From contig JAMKCH010084931.1 in the NCBI GenBank assembly GCA_023653785.1, positions 1 to 64,000 of the forward strand: DNA of 64,000 bases, written 5' to 3'. Shown piece after piece: positions 14,348-24,647 of this stretch; within the stretch, counting starts at the first letter, position 1, and every line of letters starts with the position of its first letter. The DNA comes from Ophioderma brevispina (lineage: Eukaryota > Echinodermata > Ophiuroidea > Amphilepidida > Ophiodermatidae). The notes under the pieces were generated by a model. That model saw nothing but the letters and a program-made list of their open reading frames with translations, was not told the origin of the DNA and did not search any database. Position numbers and translations under genes: made by a program.

Positions 14348-14460
14348 GGTGTGAAAGTTATCATAGTCGCCGGAGCCAAAGTCCGGGCTCCATAGACGAC
14401 AGCGGAATTATAAAGCGTTGTGACAACTAATGTTGCGGACCGAGTCCCCTATTCTTTACA
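14348..14460 (+). repeat. short dispersed repeat, copy 2 of 3
   Basis: GTGAAAG, TCATAGTCGCCGGAGCC, TCCGGGCTCCATAGACGAC, AGCGGAATTATAAAGCG, AACTAATGTTGCGG. Contains a small hairpin (GGAGCC with GGCTCC). Same family as 12.2 and 42.8 kb. Confidence 0.65.
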
Positions 14461-15420
14461 GTTGTTGGTCTTAATTAAGTGAGAGGAACTGGATAAGTGT
14501 AATCCGTCCATACAAAGAGAAAAGACATTTTCCGTTCATTGAAGATTTTTTTTTTTTTTGCATTTATTTTGAAATGTGGCATTTTAATTTTGAAATTTTG
14601 CTAGGTCTAGTCATTATAAAGATAAGCTGAATAACTTTCAATTTTGGACAAACTAATTTTGACTTAGACCAGGTCTAAATTTAAATCGGGTCTAACATTT
14701 TGTGCATACCGACCTTGGTGTTAAAAGTTTGCATTGACCGCTATTTAAGTCTTGTCACTGTCAGGAAATGAAAATAAACAGTTTGAAGATTTTGTCCTGG
14801 ATTTTGTCTTTAATATATATATACATGATATATATTTACCTTACATACAGAAGCAGCCCCAAAACAAATTAATAACGCCGCCTTGTGCAACAGAGAAAAT
14901 ATGATCGAATGCTGAAAATACAAATTCAACACAAAATTCCTACAAAAAGAAATTATTGTAAAATTAAAATACCTTTTTATTGGAAATCTGGGTATTGCGG
15001 CGCATTTTCCGGGGTTAGATTCTTTCTAAACGGATCTTTTATGGTCCTATTATTGATATTTTGGAAGATAGGACAGAAAACATTACCATCTTTTGGCTTA
15101 TATGTTTTATAATGATTTGCGTTAATTGGTTACTAATACCATGATTACTGTTATTTATCATATACAAACGATGTTGAAATATTGTTATGTTATTGTTTTA
15201 CCACTAAACAAGTAAGGCCCCACTATCGTTATGCGGTTCTCTACAGATGTACACACGATATTTATTTTTTTAATCCAAACATCAAAAATATAATACACGA
15301 AAATTGTAAACTATCGTAAAAAATAAGTAAAAACAATCAATGGATAAATACATTGAACATTACAAATAAATAATGAATGACACACTAGTTTAATAGCAAT
15401 TTGCATGAGCATAAGGCAAT
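14460..15420. other. AT-rich stretch without a recognisable gene
   Basis: Low-complexity AT-rich DNA with a TATATATATACATGATATATAT-like patch at 14812-14834. No motif-bearing frame was seen on either strand. Confidence 0.4.
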
Positions 15421-15428
15421 ACAGAGAT

Positions 15429-16058
15429 GTAAACGGACTATTTAAAATTAAAAAGAATCCAGAGAAGAGCAACCAAACTAGTTTCCCGGTGTAAAAGACT
15501 CAGCTACAGTAGCCGTAAAGCAGGGGGGTGGGGTGGGGTGCGGGCGAGCGTCCCCGCCTCAGAACCCTTGCCCCCGCCAAACCCTCCCACGTTAAAAAGA
15601 CAGTGTCGATGGAGAAGGAACCAAATTTTCCCCCCCAAAATTATCGCACCACTTCTGCTCCATTGAAAAGGTTCTGGTTACGCCCACTGCCCTCCACAGC
15701 AACGAAGTAGTAGAGAAGTTAGGACTTCAGGGCCTAGACTTCAAAAGTCTTCATGGCTTTTTGACAAGATTGATGCTAGCAAATTCTTCAAGTTTCTCCA
15801 CACTGCATGGGACAACAAGGGCCCACAATATGAAGCTGTTCAAGACAGGATTAAATAAGGCACTTAATTGCAGGAAAGAGTTTTTCACCCAACGATGTGA
15901 TCAACACGTCGAAACAGTCTGGCCAACATGTGTAGTCGATGCTAAGTCGGCAATTCCTTCACGAGTGAGCTTGATTGATAATTTTTGGAAGAGATATGGG
16001 GTCCAAAAGGCAAAAATATGCTTAATAAATTCTCCCATTAAATGTAAGTCTAAGTGAA
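15429..16058 (+). pseudogene. LINE C-terminal relic interrupted by a G/C-rich insert
   Basis: AAAAGAATCCAGAGAAGAGC reads KRIQRRATKLVSRCKRLSYS, the conserved lQRRATkLi..l..LsY segment behind LINE reverse transcriptases. After a roughly 200-bp interruption (15520-15715) the relic resumes with GLDFKS and then HNMKLFKTGLNKALNCRKEF, FTQRC, WPTCVVDAKSAIPS and LIDNFWKRYG. This matches the RKnFFs.Rvv..WN.LP..vV.a.s...Fk..Ld.fW ending. A different family from the CDCG-type relics. Confidence 0.72.
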
Positions 16059-16059
16059 C

Positions 16060-16785
16060 TTATCGCTTTGCATATTTTTTCCCGCTTTAGCTAGTCTTAT
16101 GAAAAAAGTTTAAAGGCCGACTAAGAGATTTCCCGATGAGGGCACACTCCAATTTTCAAAAAAATCGTTGTGTTTTGCATATACATAAGCTTGTCCATAT
16201 ACTAATCCACTGTGTTGAAATAAATAAAAAAGCTCAAATTCGAGTCCTTCATATAGAAAACCACAACCTTGTTATAAAATTCCGGTGTTGTAGAATAAGT
16301 ATCGTCCTCCGGCGTACTCATATGGGAACAAATGGTTGACAACCTAGGGAACAATTCGATTCAGTTGACTCTCACTCAACATTAGTTTCACGGCTTTATT
16401 CCGTTATAATCTATGGAGCCCCGGATTGTTGGCTCCCGCCGGGATATATCTTGCTTTCACATCGGATCGGGAATTTTTGTTATACCGGTATCCTATGGCA
16501 CTATTATACTGTGAATAACTGTTACGCCAAGAAAAAGGAAAAATCCGATTCGTCTCTAACTTTGGAATACGCATTAAGCTAAAGATAGTCACCTAGGTGA
16601 CTATCTGTAGTTCTGATGACTATTGGTACTTACTACACAAAAGAATTATATTTCGAAATATCTGAGTTAGGCCTTTTAATGTACACAATGAATGCTGTGT
16701 ATGAGATGTTATTCGAAGATTACCTGAAGCGTTAATCTTTCAAGAAGAACTCCTACATCACTCTAGAGGGAGAAAAACTTAGTCA
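16060..16785. other. no recognisable gene
   Basis: Short frames only. A small palindromic stretch ACCTAGGTGACTATC near 16590 is noted. No function is assigned. Confidence 0.35.
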
Positions 16786-16787
16786 CA

Positions 16788-17619
16788 TTGACCCAACAAC
16801 CGACGTACCTTGGCAGTCACAATGGACGCCGCCTGACTTTCAATCAACACACCAAGGCATTCGGTGCCAAGACGCAGTCTCGTGTTAATCGCCTCAAGGC
16901 TCGGCAGGAACTGGATGGGGTGCATCTTTTGCCACCTTACATACATCAACTGTTGCCTTGGCATACCCACTGCTGAACTACCCGCCCCAGTATTGAGTCA
17001 CAGTGTACATTCACCCAAGATTGATGTCGTAAATTCTGGATGATGCAATGAGACTTGTTTAGTGGTTGGGCCTTTTGGCAACACCTGTAGAATATCTTCC
17101 ATTCTGTCTGGCATAGCTCCAGCTGCAACCTTAAGAGGAACCTTTCAACGATCAAGCTCGCCAAGAAATGTGATGAACCTGATAGTCTAATCCCCCACCA
17201 ACACCCTTTGAGGATCAGGAGAATTCCACGTAATCACTTTGCTACCCAATCCATTACACTGCAGTCAAATATCCCTATCGATCATCCGGGATCAATGACA
17301 AAGGGTATGAGCATGGTCATTCCTCTACTTTAAACCTAAAGCAATTTGTGGACAGCCCATCTAGCAAGCCCAAAGGCTGTTACCTTGATAGGAAAGCATT
17401 GGTCAACCTCAACAGAGTCAGAACTGGGCGTTGGTCGTACAAAAACTTCCTTCATCAAGATCGGAGTAGAACTTTCACCAAACTGCGACTGCGGAGAGCC
17501 ACAAACATTAGCCACAATCATAGATTACTGTGAGTCCTACAAGTCCCCAAGAGGAATTCCAGGCCTGATCACCTGGATGATGAATATCAAGCTGGTTAAA
17601 GACGATCTTCCACTGTGAT
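16788..17619 (+). pseudogene. second CDCG-type LINE relic
   Basis: The 5' piece reads PTYLGSHNGRRLTFNQHTKA then AKTQSRVNRLKA, the YLGv.lD..LTf..Hi.....K...R...L..L segment after the catalytic core. The 3' piece (17346-17600) reads GVGRTKTSFIKIGVELSPNC and DCGEPQTLATIIDYC, the CDCGe.QT..Hi...C end. The middle is broken by stops. Same family as 12.83-14.05 kb. Confidence 0.75.
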
Positions 17620-17721
17620 TTTGGACTGCACGCACGAACGAACGAACCTGACGCGGTAAAAATTCGCAACGGTAAATCTATTTTACCGCACTAAAAACAT
17701 TTCCAGTGGCGTGGTTTCTAT

Positions 17722-19690
17722 ATATATAGGTTTTCCCGTTCGGTTTTCGCAGCAATTTTCATCCAAATTTCAACATTTGCCTTAGTTTCAATTCGTCCCA
17801 AAAATCGAAACTGTACATTTCCCATCTCGATTTTACGTTTTGGTCAACACTTCAACCTATTGTCCTCTACCTCGTCATGGTCGCACCGGTTCGACGTGTT
17901 AATTCAAATTCGTCGGTTCATACAATTTCGTTGTATATATGGCCAACCGATTTCGTCATTGCATCCGGATTCATAAAACTATCATTCGAATTCGTCGTAT
18001 ATGCCTGCATTGGGCGGGTATTATGCATGCGTTTAAGGCCACCATTTGAAATGGCTCTTAAAGGTAGATTTCGTGATTCACCCGATAGCACGCATATATT
18101 GGCCCAAAATGGTTCCCCATCGGTATCTTGGCATCGGCCACTCACGTTGCTAACGTATATTGGGCCACTATTGGTTTTTCCATTGGCAATCCGTGGATAT
18201 CGGCTTCATATCGGCATCCTTTATTTGTCTAATATTGCGCATCATATTGGCAATCGACCAACGCCAAATAGAGCCAATTATTGGGATCACGTTGGCCCAA
18301 TATTGGCTTTAGGCTAATTTGTTTGCCTCAAAATAGCAGGGGAGAAAAGCAATAAAAAGCATACAGAAATAACGCTAAATCTCTCAAGACGATTGTTTTT
18401 GATCATAACACAATATTTCAAAATATTATACTATAAATGACCAATTTCAATAAAAACAAATAAACTATTTGACTAGCTCAAATTATTTAATTATTTATTT
18501 TACATAAGCAGGTTGAAAATATATTATTTTGCCAATAAAAAAATAATTGATATATCCCAATATTGGTTCAATATCTATTACCAAGTATTGGCCCAATATT
18601 GTGCCAACATTGGCCCGGGACCAATATGGTACAATTGGGGCCCGCGATGAGCAAAGAATATTGGAACGATAAACTGTAGGCCAATACGGTCCGATATTGA
18701 GTATATATTGGGGCCATATTGAGCCCAAGATTCCAGTTATCTGGGCAGCCCTTTCTGTTTATTCATTGTTCCAAGAATCCTGAGAAAAGCTATTCAGAAA
18801 ATCCTGAGTTGATCGATCTTGGCGTTTTGTGGTATGAGCAATTGCTTGTTTCCCACGGCCCCACAGGACCACTGTGCTGAAATCTGTCTGTTTACGGACA
18901 GAACATACAAAATGTAATTGCTTATAGATTACGGCAGAATTTGCAGGTTAAGGATTAGGTATACGTGGATTACTAAGGCTAACGGTTCAGATGATATAAG
19001 AATATCAAATTTTTAGGTAAGTTGGGGAGGGGGACGAGGGCTGTGTGGATCACAGTTAATGCCCTTTTAAACAGGATAGGAAGAAGTGACGTGTATGACG
19101 CCAATTTTTGTTAGTGATGTTGACTCAAGAGAGGGTTGCACCTTAAATTACATGGATTTAAATGAAATTCGAAAGTTTGTGGTAGGGACAATCAACTCCA
19201 GATTAAATTGGATTTATATTAGGTTTAAATGTAGGTTTTAATTTTTAGATCATGCAAAATGATTAAAACAGTTTTTACTGTTTTAATTTAGAATATATAA
19301 TTGGAAGCAGTCAATATTTGACAACATTAAAAAAAACGTCTGGATTTTGGTGCCATCAAGTTGCAACAATATATATTTGGTTTTGCCCCGAAACACCTGA
19401 CGAATTGAAAAGACCATGTTGAAACCTAGTGACCAAAGACGTAATTCAACTACCCGTTATATCGCCGTTTTGAAGGTCGGACTAAATTCATTAAAACGGG
19501 ACGAACGAAATGAATGACCATAGGTTAAAATCGTTGGATCATCGACTATTTGGAATGTCCAAAGACGAAAAATCGAGTTTGCAAAATGTACAATTTCGAT
19601 TTTGGGACGACGAAAATTGAAATAAAGCAATTGCTGAAATCGGATGAACATTGTGCCCCCCGAAACCGAACGGGAAAACCTATATTTACC
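17722..19690. mobile_element. fold-back element 1 (arms A and B'), split by a TTAA insertion
   Basis: Begins TATAGGTTTTCCCGTTCGGT and ends with the reverse complement of the same word at about 19670-19688. The inner part of the left arm (to 18057) and the right arm (19390-19690) carry different sequences beyond a shared outer stretch of about 170 bp. Both match element 2 at 20773-21650, which lies in the opposite orientation. The ORFs in it are not protein-like. Confidence 0.8.
18058..19070. mobile_element. TTAA-flanked 1-kb nonautonomous insertion rich in CCAATATTGG words
   Basis: TTAA at 18058-18061 and 19067-19070. The ends read TTAAAGGTAGATTTCGTGAT on the left and, inverted, TTAAAAGGGCATTAACTG on the right, sharing a nearby TGATYCAC word. 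The matching place in fold-back element 2 is uninterrupted (CTCTTAAGGATAGG), so the empty site is visible. The interior (18140-18730) is packed with TTGGCCCAATATTGG-like words in both orientations. TTAA targeting suggests a piggyBac-type element. Confidence 0.72.
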
Positions 19691-19974
19691 GATGTGGATA
19701 TTTTAACCGTTTATATTTCTTCTGATGCCAAAAACTCAAAGTGATGGACTAAAGAAAGGGAAGGAGATTAGCATGCCGGCGATTTGGAGATTTCTTTTTT
19801 TTAAATCAATATATTCTCTATCATTGAAAAACAATTCTCTAGAAGTTAGGCTGGAAACTACTCGATATTACAGATTTATAATGATCCCTAACCCTAACTG
19901 CCTTTTGGTTTTTCTAGCACTATATCCAGAGAGGAGGGGGGAACGGGGTAAAGGGAGATAGAAACTAAAGAAAC

Positions 19975-20065
19975 TGAAGGGCCTTGCGGGATTCGGAACC
20001 GGGGCCTTCCGGCCCACCATTCATATGACCAGGCATGGCAAGCAAAAGGGAGTCGCGGGCCCGGC
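19975..20065 (-). repeat. tRNA-derived SINE head or tRNA pseudogene
   Basis: On the minus strand, CATATGAATGGTGGGCCGG is followed by AAGGCCCCGGTTCCGAATCC. GGTTCCGAATCC fits an RNA polymerase III B box, and the spacing from the anticodon-like part is tRNA-like. The A box is poor and the acceptor stem is not convincing, so this is not an active tRNA. Confidence 0.45.
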
Positions 20066-20772
20066 CAGCGATTTCGTGCCCAGATGAGGGTTGTGCATGA
20101 GTCATGAATATTCTTGGACTTAGATGCTTTTCCCACCAGTCATGTTAGTTATATTGGTGTTTGAGAGTGTAAGGGCTAATGTGCGTAGGTATTTCAAAAT
20201 TCCAAATTACTGTACCAGTATTTTAAAGCATAAAATGAACACATGGAAAGTGTGGTGTGGCCATGTTTTATAATTTTACTGACAAAACATAAATCGAAAC
20301 TTTTTAAGTGTGTGGACCCTCCAAACCTCTCAAAAATTAGTTTTTTTTAATATTGTGGGGATCATCAATGTCAGATTTTCATCAAAAAGCAACCATTTGG
20401 GGAGTGGGAATGGTCCGATATTAGAGCACTTGCCTTCCCCCCCCCAAGGGTCCCCGGTCAAAAATCTCAGTGGGGACACTTGCTGGACTTATTCTGGGGT
20501 CCCAATTCGGGATTTAATTTGTATACGAGCGATTGATTAAAACCAGAATACCACTTTCTCCATGGTCATTTGTATTTATGGGCAACTGAACCTATGAAAA
20601 CTCTCGCTGTCCCTTTACTGTGTTTTTGGTCATTGTTGTAGCAACAGCTGGGGGCGGATTAAGATGCCTGCCGTATGAAAGTTGCTTTGTCTCTGTCTTT
20701 AATTTGGTCATTGTTCTCTAACTGTCTAAGGCGATGTGTTCTTTGTAGAGCCATGTAAAGCTTGTTATTTAT

Positions 20773-21650
20773 AGGGTTTCCAGTTCGATTTCGCACAATG
20801 TTCTTCCGAATTCAACAATTGTGTAGTTCAAATTCGTACAAAAAATCGAAACGGTACATTTGCAAACTCGATTTCGTCCTTGTACATCAATATGTCGATG
20901 GTTAAACGACTTCAACTTATGGTCATTAAATTTGTCCCGTGCTCTGAATTTGTCCAACCTTCCAAACGGTATATAATGGGTAGTTGGATTAAGTCTTTGG
21001 TCACTGGGTTCAACAATGGTCTTTTCAATTTCGTCAGGGGGTTCGGGGCGAGCGACGTTCTTGTATACTTTTCATACTTTCTGTTTGTCATTGTGTTTAA
21101 GTCAAATATTGACTGCTTCCAATTCTATATTTTTCTAAATTATATCAAGTTGTGAACCGTAAAAATGTTGTGTTTTTATCATTTTGAATGAGCCAAAATA
21201 AAAACTCATTAATCTGGAATGATTTGTCCTACCACAAACTTCGAATTAAGTTAAAATCATCCCAGTAATTTAGAAGTGACACCCTCTCCTGAGGGAGACA
21301 CCACGAAACAAAATTGCCTCATAAAGGCACTTCCCTATCCTTAAGAGCCATTTCAAAATGTTAGGCCTTTAACGCATGCATGATACCCGCGCAATGCAGG
21401 CCTGTACGACGAATCAAATATAATTTTTGAATTCCGGATGGCAAATAACGAAAATCGGGTGGCCATGACAACGAAATTGTATGACCGACGAACAAGTGCG
21501 ACCATTGGACGAGTTAGGTGTTGCACAGGTTTTGAAGTGTTTAACCAAAGACGAAATCGAGGGGGCAAAATGTACAGTTTCGATTTTGGAGACGAATTTG
21601 AACTAAACAATTTTTGTTTCGGATGAACATTGTGCGAAATCGAACGGGCA
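20773..21650. mobile_element. fold-back element 2 (arms B and A')
   Basis: Begins TATAGGGTTTCCAGTTCGAT and ends with the inverted relative of the same word (GAACATTGTGCGAAATCG then AACGGGCACTATA). Bases 20773-21053 match inverted 19390-19690, and 21340-21650 match inverted 17722-18057, including GCCTGCATTG and GCATGCGTT. No coding content. Confidence 0.8.
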
Positions 21651-22104
21651 CTATATTATTTTAATTTCAGGGCAGAGTTGCCAAGAGGGTCCATTATGAT
21701 GAGAGAACGAACAAAGGGAATGATGCCCTGTCCTGAGATATCGTCAAAAAATTGTTAGTGTCCAAATGTGGCAAAGAGACCAAAAAGATGATTTGCCACC
21801 TGTGTCCCATGTCTTAAAATTTTTTTTTTAATTAGAAAAGATTTTGGGGCGCCTAGGCTTTATAACCGAAGTTTGATTTGTTCTTTGAAGAAAATAAAGA
21901 AAAGCTAGCCACATAAACGTTTCCACATGTTATGTCATAAGTTAAAATACTTGCACAATAAGTGAAAATATAAGCTCAGGAACTTTTCATCACTCAGAGT
22001 CTATAGTTAGTTGTATAGGCATAGGGAACGGAACTTCTTAACTACCTGGGCACTACCAGACGATTTGATTGGAATTCTTAGGGTTGTTATATGATGTAAT
22101 TAAA

Positions 22105-22640
22105 GCAAAGCACATTTTTTGAGAGCGCCACCAATTTTTCAAAAAAAATTGGATGTTAGACGGTTTTGCTCGGTAAACTGCTAGTAAACTCTACTGTGAA
22201 TGGATAACCGACAGGTGATATCTATGTGTCGCAACGAAGGAATTTTGTACTACGGAAGACTTAATATCGGAGATCTACGATATATCAAAGGCTGCTTGAA
22301 CGCACTTCCCAATATGAAGGTAGCGTGGCAATAGCACTATATACGTGTTACAGACTCATCCATTAGTTATTTGATGGTTTTCAGGCAACGTCAAAAGTTA
22401 GAGGTAATTTATTGAGGTTTGGCACTTTTCATCCTATGGAAGGACATGTAAGAAGGTAAGCATTTCCAGCTCTGCCGTTAGTACAATCGGGATCCCAATT
22501 CTAATACAAAATCGCTGTTATGATAAATACGTGTTTTTAGCATTCTCGTTCGCAGGTGTAGTGTCTTGAACAATTACCAAACATAACTGTGCAAAAAATA
22601 TCAAATTTTGAAAATTGGGGGCGCTTAAAAATGTGCGTTA
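22105..22640. mobile_element. MITE-like element with about 35-bp inverted ends
   Basis: Left end GCACATTTTTTGAGAGCGCC then ACCAATTTTTC. The right end, inverted, is GCACATTTTTAAGCGCCC then CCAATTTTC. The right-end sequence (ATAACTGTGCAAAAAAT...) recurs near 40702-40760, so the family has another fragment in the window. Confidence 0.6.
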
Positions 22641-23419
22641 GTTTTAACCAATTACGGACATTGGTAAGAAAAGCCTAACGCGCAGGCATTACAGGAAGGC
22701 TAATTTGATTGGTTCATTCATGTAATGAAGACACATCACAAAAACAGTACAGGTTATTGCGGTCGGACGCCACTGACTACAGTAAGAAAGGCGGTCGACC
22801 TCCGGAGAGTGGGATGTTGAACATACACGCGGTCTGGAACCTCTGTATAAAGCCTCATTGATAATTTTGTAGCTGGTGGGCATTTGAGGTATTGATAACC
22901 ATATTGGCCAGGGGCTTACGATAAACTCAGCGATGGACCAGGGGGTGTTTCTTGTCTCTCTTTTGGGCGACATTTCGATGTTGTGTTGTATATAGGGGGT
23001 GGTTTATCATTCCGATTTCCTTTTCCTAAATAAAAACAATGTGAGATTTCAAGATATCAGTTTGGTTTGAATTCGAGAACGAGCTATTCAGTGTTCAGGT
23101 GAATTGAATTTGTTATTTGATGGTTAGGAAGGCTGCAAGCCATATGTGTGTAGAACAGCAGCACCCAAGGGATACTGTCAGTAAGGCGAAATCGGAAGTA
23201 TAGGGTATTGAGTAACCACATAAACTGTTTGTCTTTCTGTGGATTTTCTTTTAAAAGAAAAGTCAAGAAAATTGGAAAGCAAAAAAAATTCAATGTAAGT
23301 TATTTTAAATAATACCCATGCAGATCTTGTGTTCGTTTTCAACATATATACTGCCTAACTACTACTTCCTAACTATTTTGTGCAATTGTCAATGGTAATC
23401 TGGACTGACCCTCCTTTAG

Positions 23420-23995
23420 CCGGAAAGGACAGAATAGCCTTAAAAAAATTGACAAATTAAAAGTACCCGTCCTGAAATCACTTCCACGAGTTTTGAAAAC
23501 AATTTGGATGTTTCATTCTTGTAAAAACAGTAAAACAGGAAGCGTTCCAGGGACAGGTGGCAGTTTGTGGCATTTTTCTGAACAGAAAATCAAGGTGTTC
23601 CAGCCCTGACCAGCATCCTGTACAGTGGACTAGCAGGTTTGGCGACACCCTTCGAAATCAGTCAGACCGGGATTCAGGCATTGGACTTGAAGGCTTGTGA
23701 GTAAGATAGTGATCTGGCATGAAAGCTGGATTAGCCGGGATTAGTACTAGCACAATAGCAATGGTCCTTGAGCTGATGACAACATGCTTCAAGTTTTGGT
23801 AAATTATGGCAGTATGTCAGCATCCCTTGTTCAGAAATTGCCACAAACTGCCACCAATCCCCCCCCCCCGAACTCTTCCTGTTTTTAACTGTTTTTTACA
23901 GAAGTAAACATCCAATTGTTTTCAAACTCGTGGAGATGATTTCATAAGGGTCCTTCTTTTGCCAATTTTTTTTCATGCCATTAGTCCCTTTCAAG
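23420..23995. mobile_element. TTAA-type MITE, copy 1 (degenerate ends)
   Basis: About 570 bp with roughly 140-bp inverted ends: GAAATCACTTCCACGAGTTT and CAATTTGGATGTTT on the left, mirrored as AAACATCCAATTG and AAACTCGTGGAGATGATTTC on the right. Shares CAGACCGGGATTCAGGCATT and GGATTAGCCGGGATTAG with the better preserved copy at 55.9-56.5 kb. A poly-C run at 23860-23868 lies inside. Confidence 0.75.
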
Positions 23996-23999
23996 GCTG

Positions 24000-24475
24000 A
24001 TTCAGCTTCGGCTTGAACTACAAGTAAAAAAAAATCACCTCATTTTAAAGAGGCATGGTCCGATCGCTAATAGCCTTCTTCCTAGAACCCCAGATTTTAC
24101 CGGAAAGTGGTAACAATTTTGGTATCTGAGGAAACTTACTATTTTTCTCATTTTACCCTGTTAAATCTTAGGGCTCAATGTTGTTTGTATGGATGTTCTG
24201 CAGCGAAATTGTGGCGACCAATATGAATTTAACTTTATGGCATGGGGCGTACAAGGCACGTTTTAGCTCTTAAATCAAACAGATTGAAATATCGGTGCGA
24301 AAACTTTATAGATGGGTTTTGGGATCATCGGTAATCCCTATATATAAAACAACTAGGTCACGATTATGATCATGTTAGGTTTGAAAAGTCAAGATTCACG
24401 GTTTGTTGCAATTTTTTTTTTTTGGTACAATGTTAAATAAGCAATGATCAAAATTAAGGTAACGATTCGCCATGC
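24000..24475. other. no gene seen downstream of the modular receptor gene
   Basis: AT-rich DNA with poly-T at 24410-24423. No motif-bearing frame. Contains the presumed 3' flank of the minus-strand gene. Confidence 0.35.
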
Positions 24476-24619
24476 ATTTAATCATCATAACTTAGAAATC
24501 TCTGGGAAAGATTGAACATTCCCAGAATTGTATAATTGAAGATTCGGCGTCGAGATGTTTGGCGTCGATCCGTGAGGAGATTTGACAAGGCTAGGCTCGC
24601 ATTGACGGTCGCATAGGGA

Positions 24620-24647
24620 TTAGTTTTTAGTATTAGTTTGATTACTA
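24620..24647 (-). CDS. terminal exon: very short cytoplasmic tail
   Basis: After acceptor CACTTACAG the frame set by the transmembrane exon reads SSNQTNTKN and then TAA at 24622-24620. The tail would be about ten residues with no signalling motif. A second frame running to 24478 contains NPYATVN but does not fit the phase, so it would need a different splice. Possible ATTAAA signal at 24476-24481. Confidence 0.55.

Noticed and set aside
18495..18728. 77-codon frame full of Trp, Pro, Tyr and Ile
   Set aside because: It is a translation of repeated TTGGCCCAATATTGG words in a transposable insertion.
22689..22973. 94-codon minus-strand frame as a gene
   Set aside because: No motif, no splice sites matching either end and no homologous copy in the window.
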